In this document: piece after piece, positions 49,639 through 58,999 of the stretch
Position numbering within the stretch: position 1 is the first letter of the stretch
How the letters are laid out: the number at the start of each line of letters is the position of its first letter
Assembly: GCF_002929225.1 (NCBI RefSeq)
Contig: NZ_PISM01000004.1
Span: 806,001-870,000, forward strand
From: Stutzerimonas kunmingensis
Lineage (GTDB): Bacteria; Pseudomonadota; Gammaproteobacteria; Pseudomonadales; Pseudomonadaceae
Direction of reading: 5' to 3'
DNA length: 64,000 nucleotides
Made by a program: the position numbers and the translations under genes
The notes under the pieces: model-generated
Told to the model about the DNA's origin: nothing
Seen by the model: the letters and a program-made list of their open reading frames with translations, nothing else
The model's database searches: none

Positions 49639-50058
49639 ATGCGCGCGCTCGCATTCCTGACGGCGTTCGTCGCGCTGCCAGCCTTCGCCGCGGAGCCGGC
49701 AGCCAGCATGAGCAGCGCCGGCATGGGCGCGCAGCTGAGCAAGCTGATGCTCGGCCTGTTGCTGGTGATCGGACTGATCTTCCTGCTCGCATGGCTGCTG
49801 CGTCGGGTTCAGCAGTTGAACCCGCGCGGCACCCAGGTGATCAAGCTGATCTCCACCCAGGCGCTGGGGCCGCGCGAGCGGCTGGTGCTGGTCCAGGTCG
49901 GCGGCGAGCAGATCCTGATCGGCCTCAGTGGCGGCCGCATCACGCCACTGCACGTGATGCAGGAGCCGGTGCACCTGCCGGACGCCGAGCCGGCCAACCC
50001 TGAATTCGCCCAGCGTCTGATGGAGCTGCTCGGCAAGGACCACAAGGATAAGCCTTGA
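49639..50058 (+). CDS. fliO: Flagellar biosynthesis protein FliO
   Basis: 139-residue protein with a signal-like N-terminus, one membrane helix (about residues 36-55, [22 protein letters not shown]) and a basic C-terminal tail with [20 protein letters not shown]. It aids assembly of FliP. One base separates it from fliN and its stop overlaps fliP. Confidence 0.93.
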   Translation: MRALAFLTAFVALPAFAAEPAASMSSAGMGAQLSKLMLGLLLVIGLIFLLAWLLRRVQQLNPRGTQVIKLISTQALGPRERLVLVQVGGEQILIGLSGGRITPLHVMQEPVHLPDAEPANPEFAQRLMELLGKDHKDKP

Positions 50059-50834
50059 TGTTGCGCATTCTGCTGGTGGTCGCGCTGATGTTGCTCGGCC
50101 CGCTCGCCATGGCGCAGGAGCCTTCCGGCATCCTGGCCCAGGGAAACAACCCGCTCTCGATTCCGGCGATCACTCTGACCACCGACGCGGAAGGGCAGCA
50201 GGAATACTCGGTCAGCCTGCAGATTCTGCTGATCATGACGGCGCTGAGCTTCATTCCGGCGTTCGTCATGCTAATGACCAGCTTCACCCGCATCATCATC
50301 GTGTTTTCCATCCTGCGTCAGGCGCTTGGCCTGCAGCAGACACCGTCGAACCAGATCCTCATCGGCCTGACCCTGTTCCTCACGCTATTCATCATGGCGC
50401 CGGTGTTCGAGCGGATTAACCAGGAAGCGCTGCAGCCTTACCTCAGCGAGCAGATCCCGGCGCAGGAAGCGATTGCCCGCGCCGAAGTACCGCTCAAGGG
50501 CTTCATGCTGGCGCAGACCCGTGAGAGCGATCTTGAGCTTTTTGTCAGGCTGTCACGACGCACCGATATCGCATCGCCGGAAGCTGCACCGATGACCATC
50601 CTGGTGCCAGCGTTCGTCACCTCCGAGCTGAAGACGGCGTTCCAGATCGGCTTCATGATCTTCATTCCCTTCCTGATCATCGACATGGTGGTGGCCAGCG
50701 TACTCATGGCGATGGGCATGATGATGCTGTCGCCGCTGATCATCTCGTTGCCGTTCAAGATCATGCTGTTCGTGCTGGTGGACGGCTGGGGCCTGATCAT
50801 CGGCACGCTGGCCGGTAGCTTCGGCACGCTTTAG
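50058..50834 (+). CDS. fliP: Flagellar export gate protein FliP
   Basis: 258-residue export-gate membrane protein with a cleavable signal peptide (ends near AMAQE). The FliP signatures are clear: [27 protein letters not shown] and [15 protein letters not shown]. The ATG at 50058 overlaps the fliO stop (TGATG); a TTG three bases earlier is less likely. Confidence 0.97.
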   Translation: MLRILLVVALMLLGPLAMAQEPSGILAQGNNPLSIPAITLTTDAEGQQEYSVSLQILLIMTALSFIPAFVMLMTSFTRIIIVFSILRQALGLQQTPSNQILIGLTLFLTLFIMAPVFERINQEALQPYLSEQIPAQEAIARAEVPLKGFMLAQTRESDLELFVRLSRRTDIASPEAAPMTILVPAFVTSELKTAFQIGFMIFIPFLIIDMVVASVLMAMGMMMLSPLIISLPFKIMLFVLVDGWGLIIGTLAGSFGTL

Positions 50835-50845
50835 GAACCACGCAT

Positions 50846-51115
50846 ATGACTCCAGAAGTAGCGGTGGACCTGTTTCGCGAGGGGCTGTGGATGACGGCGA
50901 TGATCGTCGGCGTGCTGGTGGTGCCAAGCCTGCTGGTCGGCCTGGTGGTGGCGATGTTCCAGGCCGCGACGCAGATCAACGAGCAAACCCTGAGCTTCCT
51001 GCCGCGCCTGCTGGTGATGCTGCTGACGCTGATCTGGGCTGGGCCATGGCTGGTGCGCGAGCTGATGGAGTACACCCAGAACCTTGTCCAGAACATTCCG
51101 TTGCTGATCGGGTAA
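50846..51115 (+). CDS. fliQ: Flagellar export gate protein FliQ
   Basis: 89-residue protein with two membrane helices and the family pattern EGLWMTAMIVGVLVVPSLLVGLVVAMFQAATQINEQTL. It forms the export gate with FliP and FliR, and lies 11 bases after fliP. Confidence 0.96.
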   Translation: MTPEVAVDLFREGLWMTAMIVGVLVVPSLLVGLVVAMFQAATQINEQTLSFLPRLLVMLLTLIWAGPWLVRELMEYTQNLVQNIPLLIG

Positions 51116-51119
51116 GCGC

Positions 51120-51896
51120 GTGCTTGAGCTGAGCAATGCGCAGATCGGCGGCTGGGTAGGGCAGTTTCTGCTGCCGCTGTTCCGCATCGCCGCCTTGCTG
51201 ATGAGCATGCCGCTGATTGGTACGCAGCTGGTGCCGATGAGGGTGCGGCTTTACCTGTCGCTGGCCATCGCCCTGGTACTGGTGCCGACGTTGCCGCCCA
51301 TGCCGGTGGTTGAGTCGCTCAGCCTGACCTCGTTGCTGTTGATCGCCGAGCAGCTGGTGATCGGTGTGATGCTGGGGTTCGTCCTGCAGCTTTTCTTCCA
51401 CGTATTCATCGTGTCCGGCCAGTTGCTGGCCATGCAGATGGGCCTGGGTTTCGCGTCGATGGTCGATCCTGCCAACGGCATCTCGGTGCCGGTGCTCGGT
51501 CAGTTCTTCAACATGCTGGTGATCCTGTTGTTCCTCTCGGTCAACGGTCATCTGGTGGTGCTGGAGATTCTTGCCGAGAGCTTCGTGACGCTGCCGGTAG
51601 GTGGTGGTCTGTCGACCAATCATTACTGGGAGGTGGCGGGCAAGCTGGGTTGGGTTTTGGGCGCCGGGCTGCTGCTGGTGCTGCCTGCGATCACCGCACT
51701 GCTGGTGGTGAACCTGGCGTTCGGCCTGATGACGCGGGCCGCGCCGCAATTGAACATCTTCTCCATTGGCTTTCCGTTGACCTTGGTGCTGGGCCTGATC
51801 ATCGTCTGGATCGGCATGGCGGACATCTTTGCGCAGTACCAGGTTTTTGTCAGCGAGGCGCTGGCCATGCTGCGTGAGCTGGCGGGAGCGCGCTGA
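51120..51896 (+). CDS. fliR: Flagellar export gate protein FliR
   Basis: 258-residue, six-helix export-gate protein starting at GTG 51120, four bases after the fliQ stop. The GTQLVPMRVRLYLSLAIALVLVP and GLGFASMVDPANG segments are typical FliR. Confidence 0.96.
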   Translation: MLELSNAQIGGWVGQFLLPLFRIAALLMSMPLIGTQLVPMRVRLYLSLAIALVLVPTLPPMPVVESLSLTSLLLIAEQLVIGVMLGFVLQLFFHVFIVSGQLLAMQMGLGFASMVDPANGISVPVLGQFFNMLVILLFLSVNGHLVVLEILAESFVTLPVGGGLSTNHYWEVAGKLGWVLGAGLLLVLPAITALLVVNLAFGLMTRAAPQLNIFSIGFPLTLVLGLIIVWIGMADIFAQYQVFVSEALAMLRELAGAR

Positions 51897-51923
51897 TGAG
51901 AGCGACAGGGTCGGAGGTCGCGC

Positions 51924-53060
51924 ATGGCTGAGAGCGAAAGCGGCGCGGACAAAAGTGAGGAACCCACAGAGAAACGCCTGCGCGAATCGCGCGAAAAAGG
52001 GCAGTTGGCCCGTTCCCGCGAGCTCAGTACGGTCGCCGTGACCCTTGGCGGTATCGGCGGGCTGCTGGCGTCTGGCGCAGGTCTGGCGCAGAGCCTGATG
52101 GCAATGATGCAGGGTACCTTCGAGCTGAGCCGGGAAACGCTGCTCGACGAAGGCTCCATGGTACGACTGCTGATGGGCAGCGGTATGATTGCACTGGAGG
52201 CGATCATGCCGCTGCTGATCGCCTTGCTGATCGCATCGATCGTCGGCCCGGTATCGCTGGGTGGCTGGTTGTTCTCGGCCAAGGCGATGGCGCCGAAGAT
52301 GAGCCGGATGAATCCGGCTGCGGGGCTCAAGCGGATGTTCTCCACCAAGGCGCTGGTCGAGCTGCTCAAGGCGCTTGGAAAATTTCTGGTGGTGCTCGGC
52401 GTCGCTTTGGCGGTGCTTTCGGCGTATCAGGACGATCTGCTGTCTATCGCCAAGCAGCCGTTGGACCTGGCCATCATGCACAGTGCCGAGGTGGTTGGCT
52501 GGTGCGCCCTTTGGATGGCCTGCGGCTTGATCCTGATCGCGGCGGTGGATGTGCCGTTCCAGCTCTGGGACAACAAGCAGAAGCTGATGATGACCAAGCA
52601 GGAGGTCAAGGACGAGTACAAGGATTCCGAGGGCAAGCCGGAGGTCAAGTCACGCATCCGCCAGCTGCAGCGTGAGGCGGCGCAGCGGCGCATGATGCAG
52701 GCTGTGCCTGAGGCAGACGTGGTGATCACCAACCCGACGCACTTCGCCGTCGCCCTGAAATACGACGGCGACAAGGGCGGTGCGCCCCGGCTGGTGGCCA
52801 AGGGCGGCGACTTCGTCGCGCTGAAGATTCGAGAAATCGCCCAGGAGCACAAGGTGACGGTGCTGGAATCACCTGCGTTGGCTCGGGCGGTGTACTACTC
52901 GACCGAACTGGACCAGGAGATTCCCGCCGGCCTTTACCTAGCAGTGGCGCAGGTACTGGCGTACGTCTATCAGCTGCGCCAGTACCGCGCGGGCAAGGGG
53001 CGGCGGCCGGACCCCTTGAATGATGTGCCCATCCCGCCGAATCTGCGCCGCGACGACTGA
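51924..53060 (+). CDS. flhB: Flagellar export specificity switch protein FlhB
   Basis: 378-residue membrane protein with four helices and a cytoplasmic C-terminal domain. The autocleavage motif NPTH is at residues 270-273, needed to switch from hook to filament export. The N-terminal tail is acidic/basic (EEPTEKRLRESREKGQLARSREL). GGAGG precedes the ATG. Last gene of this unit before the reversed sodC. Confidence 0.97.
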   Translation: MAESESGADKSEEPTEKRLRESREKGQLARSRELSTVAVTLGGIGGLLASGAGLAQSLMAMMQGTFELSRETLLDEGSMVRLLMGSGMIALEAIMPLLIALLIASIVGPVSLGGWLFSAKAMAPKMSRMNPAAGLKRMFSTKALVELLKALGKFLVVLGVALAVLSAYQDDLLSIAKQPLDLAIMHSAEVVGWCALWMACGLILIAAVDVPFQLWDNKQKLMMTKQEVKDEYKDSEGKPEVKSRIRQLQREAAQRRMMQAVPEADVVITNPTHFAVALKYDGDKGGAPRLVAKGGDFVALKIREIAQEHKVTVLESPALARAVYYSTELDQEIPAGLYLAVAQVLAYVYQLRQYRAGKGRRPDPLNDVPIPPNLRRDD

Positions 53061-53067
53061 GGCGCAT

Positions 53068-53097
53068 CACGCGGCGATTGCCGGCTCGCCGCGTGAC
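53068..53097. terminator. Hairpin between flhB and sodC ends
   Basis: A perfect ten-base stem (53068-53077 with 53088-53097) lies between two convergent stops. There is no T-run on either side, so it may be a weak terminator or an mRNA-end stabiliser. Confidence 0.45.
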
Positions 53098-53103
53098 CCA
53101 GCG

Positions 53104-53625
53104 TTATTCTATGACGCCGCAGGCGACCCGCGCACCGCCACCGCCGAGGGGTTGCGGATGGTCGGAATGATTGTCTCCGCCCTGGTGAACCATCAGCGCC
53201 AAGCCTTTGATATCGCCCAGGCTCTTCAGGCGCGGCGCCAGCACTGGCTGACTGGCTTTGCCCTCGCTGTCGACGTACAGCGCCGGCAGGTCGCCCATAT
53301 GGCCGTCACCCCAGGGTTCGCCATGCTTGCCGCTGTTCTTCGGGTCCCAGTGACCGCCCGCTGCGCCAGCCGGGGTCTGCTTGCCATCGATCTCGGCCGG
53401 CTCGCAACTGCCCTTGGCGTGAACGTGAAAGCCGTGGGCGCCAGGCTGCAGGCCAGATAGCTCGGGGCGGAACACCAGCCCGTATTCGCTGTTTTCGATC
53501 TTGACGCTGCCGACCGATTCGCCGACGCCCTGGGCCGTCACGGCGTTCACCTTGACGTTCAATGTATCAGCCTGAACGGCGACCGCAGTGCAGCCGGCCA
53601 GCGCGGCGATGATCCACTGTTTCAT
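53104..53625 (-). CDS. sodC: Periplasmic Cu-Zn superoxide dismutase
   Basis: 173-residue secreted enzyme. A signal peptide (about 1-19, ending VQA-DT) is followed by the SodC fold with metal ligands in HGFHVH (His67, His69), His92, His101 and Asp112, and Cys residues that form the disulfide (Cys74 and the Cys in ARVACGV). The Arg of [10 protein letters not shown] guides superoxide. The ATG at 53625 has AGGAGC seven bases upstream; a longer frame upstream is non-coding. It is read against the flagellar genes. Confidence 0.93.
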   Translation of the reverse strand: MKQWIIAALAGCTAVAVQADTLNVKVNAVTAQGVGESVGSVKIENSEYGLVFRPELSGLQPGAHGFHVHAKGSCEPAEIDGKQTPAGAAGGHWDPKNSGKHGEPWGDGHMGDLPALYVDSEGKASQPVLAPRLKSLGDIKGLALMVHQGGDNHSDHPQPLGGGGARVACGVIE

Positions 53626-53846
53626 CTGAAAGCTCCTTTGTACAAACGGCGACGGGCTGTCGCCGGTTGCTAGTGTGACTGCCAGTTGTCGGTGGCGTTC
53701 GCTGGCGCGGCGGCTCGCAGGTCTGGCTAGGGACAGACCGTGCGGCGGGCTCTGCGACGGGCCGCAGAAGTTGGACCCCTTCTTGCTATAACCCGGGCAG
53801 GACGCTTGTCGCGTCAAGAATTCGTTCTGTATCCCCGGGGGCTACG
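53626..53846 (+). promoter_or_regulatory. sodC-flhA divergent region with sigma-54 promoter of flhA
   Basis: TGGACCCCTTCTTGCT (53772-53787) has the -24/-12 spacing of a sigma-54 element, and the -12 part is perfect. The start would be near 53798, about 49 bases before flhA. No sodC promoter was convincingly placed in the same 221-base gap. Confidence 0.65.
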
Positions 53847-55967
53847 TTGGATCGCACGCAACTCATCAATATTCGCAATGGCCTGACGGGTGCGGGGCGC
53901 GGCAACCTCGGCGTGCCGCTGCTGCTGCTCGTGATGATGGGCATGATGATGCTGTCGGTGCCGCCGTTCCTGCTGGATCTGCTGTTCACCTTCAACATCG
54001 CGTTGTCGATCGTCGTGCTGCTGGTCAGCGTCTATGCGTTGCGCCCGCTGGATTTCGCAGTGTTCCCGACGATTCTGCTGGTTGCCACACTGATGCGTCT
54101 GGCGTTGAACGTGGCGTCGACGCGGGTGGTGCTGATCAACGGCCATGAAGGCGGCTCCGCTGCCGGCCATGTGATCGAGGCCTTCGGCAATGTGGTGATC
54201 GGCGGCAACTACGTCGTCGGTATCGTGGTGTTCGCGATCCTGATGATTATCAACTTCGTCGTGGTGACCAAGGGTGCCGGCCGCATCTCGGAAGTCAGTG
54301 CGCGTTTCACCCTCGATGCCATGCCCGGCAAGCAGATGGCGATCGACGCCGACCTCAACGCCGGCCTGATCGACCAGGAAGAAGCCAAGAAGCGCCGTAC
54401 CGAAGTGTCGTCGGAAGCCGATTTCTACGGTTCCATGGACGGTGCGTCGAAGTTCGTCCGCGGTGACGCCATCGCCGGTCTGCTGATTCTCTTCATCAAC
54501 CTGATTGGTGGCGTTGGCATCGGCATGGCGCAGCACGGCATGAGCTTCAGCGATGCTGGCCAGGTCTATGCGCTGCTGACCATCGGTGATGGCCTGGTTG
54601 CGCAGATTCCTTCGCTGCTGCTGTCCACCGCGGCGGCCATCATGGTGACCCGCGTTACCAGTTCCGAGGACATGGGGCAGCAGGTTCAGCGGCAAATGTT
54701 CGCTTCGCCGAAGGCCCTGGCCGTGTCGGCGGCGATCATGATCGCCATGGGCCTGGTCCCGGGCATGCCGCATATGTCCTTCCTCGGCCTTGGCGCCGCG
54801 GCTGCAGCGGGTGCCTACTGGATCTGGCATCGGCAGAAGCAGGTCGTGAAGAAGGCCGAGCAGGAAGTACAGAAACAGCAGGATCTGCTCCCGGCCCAGC
54901 GTGCGGCCGAAACCAAGGAGCTGGGTTGGGACGATGTAACCCCGGTGGACATGGTGGGGCTGGAAGTTGGCTACCGTCTGATTCCGCTGGTGGATCGCAA
55001 CCAGGGTGGCCAGTTGCTGGCGCGAATCAAGGGCGTACGCAAGAAGCTCTCGCAGGACCTGGGTTTTCTCATGCCCTCGGTTCACATCCGCGACAACCTG
55101 GATCTGCTGCCCAACGCCTATCGCTTGACGCTGATGGGTGTGAGCCTGGCCGAGGCTGAGGTCTATCCGGATCGGGAGCTGGCGATCAACCCGGGCCAGG
55201 TGTTCGGGCCGCTCAATGGCATTACCGCCAGAGACCCGGCGTTCGGGCTGGAGGCGGTCTGGATCGAAGCGAGCCAGCGTGATCAGGCGCAGTCGCTTGG
55301 TTATACCGTGGTGGATGCCAGTACCGTGGTCGCCACCCACCTCAATCAGGTGCTGCACAAGCATGCCCACGAACTGCTTGGCCATGAGGAGGTCCAGCAG
55401 CTGTTGCAGCTGCTGGCCAAGAGCTCGCCCAAGCTGGCCGAGGAGCTGGTGCCCGGGATGGTTTCGCTGTCCACGCTGCTCAAGGTGCTGCAAGCCTTGC
55501 TGCAGGAGCAGGTGCCGGTACGCGACATCCGGACCATCGCCGAGGCCATCGCCAATGCGGCCGCCAAGAGTCAAGATCCCGCCGCAATGGTTGCTGCGGT
55601 ACGCGTCGCGCTGTCTCGCGCAATCGTGCAAAACGTTGTGGGACTAGAGCCGGAGCTGCCTGTGATCACTCTGGAGCCTCGGTTGGAACAGATTTTGCTC
55701 AATAGCCTGCAGAAGGCTGGTCAAGGCTCCGAAGACGGCATTTTGCTGGAGCCGGGAATGGCCGAAAAGTTGCAAAGGTCCCTGGTAGAAGCAGCACAGC
55801 GTCAAGAAATGCTCGGCAAGCCGGCGGTACTGCTGGTAGCCGGCCCGGTACGGGCGATGCTGTCGAGATTCGCGCGTCTGGCGGTACCGAACATTCATGT
55901 TCTGGCCTACCAGGAAATACCGGACAACAAGCAGGTCACCATCGTCTCGACGGTGGGTCAGAATTAA
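53847..55967 (+). CDS. flhA: Flagellar export protein FlhA
   Basis: 706-residue core of the export apparatus with about eight membrane helices and a large cytoplasmic domain. The start is TTG at 53847 (MDRTQLINIRNG), which agrees with other Pseudomonas FlhA N-termini. The FHIPEP-type segments MRLALNVASTRVVL and GDAIAGLLILFINLIGG are clear. Confidence 0.96.
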   Translation: MDRTQLINIRNGLTGAGRGNLGVPLLLLVMMGMMMLSVPPFLLDLLFTFNIALSIVVLLVSVYALRPLDFAVFPTILLVATLMRLALNVASTRVVLINGHEGGSAAGHVIEAFGNVVIGGNYVVGIVVFAILMIINFVVVTKGAGRISEVSARFTLDAMPGKQMAIDADLNAGLIDQEEAKKRRTEVSSEADFYGSMDGASKFVRGDAIAGLLILFINLIGGVGIGMAQHGMSFSDAGQVYALLTIGDGLVAQIPSLLLSTAAAIMVTRVTSSEDMGQQVQRQMFASPKALAVSAAIMIAMGLVPGMPHMSFLGLGAAAAAGAYWIWHRQKQVVKKAEQEVQKQQDLLPAQRAAETKELGWDDVTPVDMVGLEVGYRLIPLVDRNQGGQLLARIKGVRKKLSQDLGFLMPSVHIRDNLDLLPNAYRLTLMGVSLAEAEVYPDRELAINPGQVFGPLNGITARDPAFGLEAVWIEASQRDQAQSLGYTVVDASTVVATHLNQVLHKHAHELLGHEEVQQLLQLLAKSSPKLAEELVPGMVSLSTLLKVLQALLQEQVPVRDIRTIAEAIANAAAKSQDPAAMVAAVRVALSRAIVQNVVGLEPELPVITLEPRLEQILLNSLQKAGQGSEDGILLEPGMAEKLQRSLVEAAQRQEMLGKPAVLLVAGPVRAMLSRFARLAVPNIHVLAYQEIPDNKQVTIVSTVGQN

Positions 55968-55982
55968 CCGAGGGTGCAGGCC

Positions 55983-57275
55983 ATGCAGGTCAAACGTTTC
56001 TTCGCCGCCGATATGCGCATCGCCATGAAAATGGTGCGTGACGAGCTGGGCGCCGATGCCGTGATCATCGGCAATCGCCGGGTGGCCGGTGGCGTCGAGC
56101 TGACCGCTGTGCTCGATTACCCCATGCAGTCCGCGCCGGCGGCCAACAAGCCCAACCCGGCGCTGGAAGCCGAATTGCGCAAGACGCAGTCGCGGCTGGC
56201 CAATGCACATGCCGAGCTGAGCGCTGCGCCGCGCGCGAAGATGCAGGATCGTCAACTGGTTGACGAGAAGCCTGCCGTCGCGGCCAGCAAGGTGCAGCCC
56301 GATACGGTCGCCGAGCCTTCCCCCGCGGCCGACTCCCGAGCCATCGAAGCGATGTACTCGGAACTGCACGGTTTGCGCGAGCTGATCGAAGTGCAGCTCG
56401 GCTCGATCGCCTGGGGCCAGGAGCAGAGCCGTCGCCCGCAGCAGGCAGGCCTCTGGCGCCGTCTGCAGCGCCTGGGCCTGCCGGCCGAGCTGTCGCGTAG
56501 CCTGCTGGAAAAGGTCGCCGGCATTAACGAGCCGCGTCAGGCCTGGCGCATGGTGCTGGCGTATCTGGCGCAGGCAATCAAGGTCACCAAGAACGAGCCG
56601 CTGGAAGAGGGCGGTGTGATTGCTCTGGTCGGCCCAGCAGGCGTCGGCAAGACCACGACGCTGGCCAAGCTGGCTGCTCGCTACGTGCTGAAACACGGCG
56701 CGCAGAGCATTGCGCTGGCCAGCATGGACAATTATCGGATCGGTGCGCAGGAGCAACTCAAGACACTGGGCCGGATCCTCGATGTGCCGGTGGTGCAGAT
56801 CGATCCTAGCCAGCCGCTGAGCAAATCGCTGGCCTCGCTGGCGCGTAAGCGGATCATCCTGATCGACACCGCCGGCTTGCCGGCAAGCGATCCGACGCTG
56901 CGCATGCAGCTCGAAGCGCTGTCGGACAAGGGCGTCAAATCGAAGAATTACCTGGTGCTGGCGGCAACCAGCCAGAGCCAGGTGCTCAAGGCTGCATGGC
57001 ACAACTATCGTCGTTGTGGGCTGGCCGGTTGTATCCTGACAAAGCTCGACGAGGCGGGCAGCCTTGGCGATGTGCTCGGTCTCACGATCAGCCAGCATTT
57101 GCCGATAGCCTACCTGGCCGATGGTCCCCGGATTCCTGACGACCTGCATCTGCCGCGCAGCCATCAGCTGGTCAGTCGGGCGGTTAGCCTGCAGTCCGGC
57201 GAGGAGCCGAGCGAAGAAACCATGGCCGACATGTTCGCCGGGTTGTACAACGGCTCGTCACGGCGGGCTGGATGA
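55983..57275 (+). CDS. flhF: Signal recognition particle-like GTPase FlhF
   Basis: 430-residue SRP-type GTPase that fixes the site of the polar flagellum. An N-terminal basic domain (MQVKRFFAADMRIAMKMVRDELGADAVII) is followed by a low-complexity linker and the NG domain. G1 is GPAGVGKTTT, G3 is LIDTAGLPASD, and the TKLDE G4 motif is present. The ATG at 55983 is chosen over a GTG nine bases earlier. Confidence 0.95.
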   Translation: MQVKRFFAADMRIAMKMVRDELGADAVIIGNRRVAGGVELTAVLDYPMQSAPAANKPNPALEAELRKTQSRLANAHAELSAAPRAKMQDRQLVDEKPAVAASKVQPDTVAEPSPAADSRAIEAMYSELHGLRELIEVQLGSIAWGQEQSRRPQQAGLWRRLQRLGLPAELSRSLLEKVAGINEPRQAWRMVLAYLAQAIKVTKNEPLEEGGVIALVGPAGVGKTTTLAKLAARYVLKHGAQSIALASMDNYRIGAQEQLKTLGRILDVPVVQIDPSQPLSKSLASLARKRIILIDTAGLPASDPTLRMQLEALSDKGVKSKNYLVLAATSQSQVLKAAWHNYRRCGLAGCILTKLDEAGSLGDVLGLTISQHLPIAYLADGPRIPDDLHLPRSHQLVSRAVSLQSGEEPSEETMADMFAGLYNGSSRRAG

Positions 57276-57366
57276 TGCTGCGACAGCGGTACTCGAATGA
57301 ATCAGATGCGTGCCATGCGGACGCATCGCCGGCCGCAAGGCCCCAGCAAGATATAGGCATGTGAAC

Positions 57367-58194
57367 ATGGGTATGCATCCCGTACAGGTGATTGCGGTGA
57401 CTGGCGGCAAGGGTGGCGTCGGCAAGACCAACGTGTCGGTCAATCTGGCACTGGCGCTGGCCGACCTCGGCCGGCGTGTGGTGTTGCTTGACGCCGACCT
57501 TGGCCTGGCCAACGTCGACGTGCTGCTGGGGCTTACCACCAAGCGCACCCTGGCTGACGTCATCGCCGGCGAATGTGATCTGCGCGACGTACTGATCCAG
57601 GGGCCGGGCGGCATCCGCGTAGTGCCGGCCGCATCCGGCACGCAGAGCATGGTGCAGCTGTCTTCCCTGCAGCACGCCGGGTTGATCCAGGCGTTCAGCG
57701 AGCTTGGCGACGAGCTCGACGTGCTGATCATCGACACCGCGGCTGGCATCGGCGATTCCGTAGTGAGCTTCGTGCGCGCAGCTCAGGAAGTGCTGCTGGT
57801 GGTCACCGACGAGCCCACGTCCATCACCGACGCCTATGCACTTATCAAGCTGCTGAACCGCGATTACGGCATCAGTCGCTTCCGCGTGTTGGCCAATATG
57901 GCGCACGCACCGCAGGAAGGCCGCAATTTGTTCGCCAAGCTGACCAAGGTTACCGAGCGCTTTCTCGACGTGGCGCTGCAGTATGTCGGTGCGGTCCCTT
58001 ACGACGAGGCGGTGCGCAAGGCCGTGCAGAAGCAGCGCGCAGTCTATGAAGCGTACCCGCGCTCGAAATGTGCACTAGCCTTCAAGGCGATCGCGCAGAA
58101 GGTTGATACCTGGCCGCTGCCGGCGACGCCGCGGGGTCATCTCGAGTTCTTCGTAGAGCGCCTCATCAGCCCCGCTTCACCCAGCCACGAATGA
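57367..58194 (+). CDS. fleN: Flagellar number regulator FleN (FlhG), MinD-like ATPase
   Basis: 275-residue ParA/MinD-family ATPase with the deviant Walker A GGKGGVGKTN, DADLGLANVDVLLGL and IIDTAAGIGDSV. It limits flagellar number, partly by antagonising FleQ. The ATG at 57367 (MGMHPVQ) is followed by the conserved VIAVTGGKGG; an in-frame ATG at 57370 is also possible. It overlaps fliA by four bases. Confidence 0.95.
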   Translation: MGMHPVQVIAVTGGKGGVGKTNVSVNLALALADLGRRVVLLDADLGLANVDVLLGLTTKRTLADVIAGECDLRDVLIQGPGGIRVVPAASGTQSMVQLSSLQHAGLIQAFSELGDELDVLIIDTAAGIGDSVVSFVRAAQEVLLVVTDEPTSITDAYALIKLLNRDYGISRFRVLANMAHAPQEGRNLFAKLTKVTERFLDVALQYVGAVPYDEAVRKAVQKQRAVYEAYPRSKCALAFKAIAQKVDTWPLPATPRGHLEFFVERLISPASPSHE

Positions 58195-58937
58195 CAGGTG
58201 CCGGATCCGCTATGTATTACAGCAAGGCTCAGGCAAAGGATGCGCAGTACCGCCTGATCGATCAGTACGCCCCGTTGGTCAAGCGAATCGCTTACCACTT
58301 GTTGGCGCGTCTGCCTGCAAGCGTGCAAGTGGACGATCTGATTCAGGCTGGAATGATCGGACTGCTGGAAGCAGCTAAGAAATACGACGCCGGCAAGGGG
58401 GCCAGCTTCGAAACCTACGCCGGTATCCGCATTCGCGGCACCATGCTGGACGAAGTCCGCAAGGGTGACTGGGCGCCGCGCTCGGTGCATCGCAATTCGC
58501 GGATGGTCAGCGAGGCGATCCGGGCGATCGAAGCGAAAACCGGGCGCGACGCTAAAGATCACGAGGTTGCGGCCGAACTTAAGCTAAGTCTCGACGAGTA
58601 TTACGGCATTCTGGGCGATACGCTGGGCAGTCGCCTGTTCAGCTTCGACGATCTGCTGCAGGAAGGCGATCATGGCGAGCTCGAGGAAGACGCTGCCAGT
58701 CTCCACCCGGAGCCGTTCCGTGATCTCGAGGATGAACGTTTTCAGCAGGCGCTGGCCGACGCCATCGCCAACCTGCCCGAGCGTGAAAAGCTGGTGCTGT
58801 CGCTGTATTACGACGAAGAATTGAATTTGAAGGAAATCGGTCAGGTGCTGGGGGTCAGCGAGTCGCGTGTGAGCCAGTTGCATAGCCAGTGCGCTGCGCG
58901 CTTGCGCGCGCGCCTCGGCGAATGGCGCGCCAATTGA
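58191..58937 (+). CDS. fliA: RNA polymerase sigma factor FliA (sigma-28)
   Basis: 248-residue flagellar sigma factor. Region 2 shows LVKRIAYHLLARLPASVQVDDLIQAGMIGLLEAAKKYD, and region 4 shows LNLKEIGQVLGVSESRVSQLHSQCAARLR. It drives class IV genes such as fliC and chemotaxis genes. The ATG overlaps the fleN stop (ATGA); MYYSKAQAK 21 bases later is an alternative, but the longer form has the P. aeruginosa-like N-terminus. Confidence 0.95.
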   Translation: MTGAGSAMYYSKAQAKDAQYRLIDQYAPLVKRIAYHLLARLPASVQVDDLIQAGMIGLLEAAKKYDAGKGASFETYAGIRIRGTMLDEVRKGDWAPRSVHRNSRMVSEAIRAIEAKTGRDAKDHEVAAELKLSLDEYYGILGDTLGSRLFSFDDLLQEGDHGELEEDAASLHPEPFRDLEDERFQQALADAIANLPEREKLVLSLYYDEELNLKEIGQVLGVSESRVSQLHSQCAARLRARLGEWRAN

Positions 58938-58999
58938 CGATTGTTTGCGGTATGACGTGCTCGGTTTGCTGAGGCATTTTGGGACTTACGGAGGTCGAC

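Noticed and set aside
53814..55631. 605-codon minus-strand frame over flhA
   Set aside because: It is a long antisense shadow caused by high GC codon usage; FlhA on the plus strand is unmistakable. The same holds for the antisense frames over fliF (37918-39735) and cheA (60282-62204).
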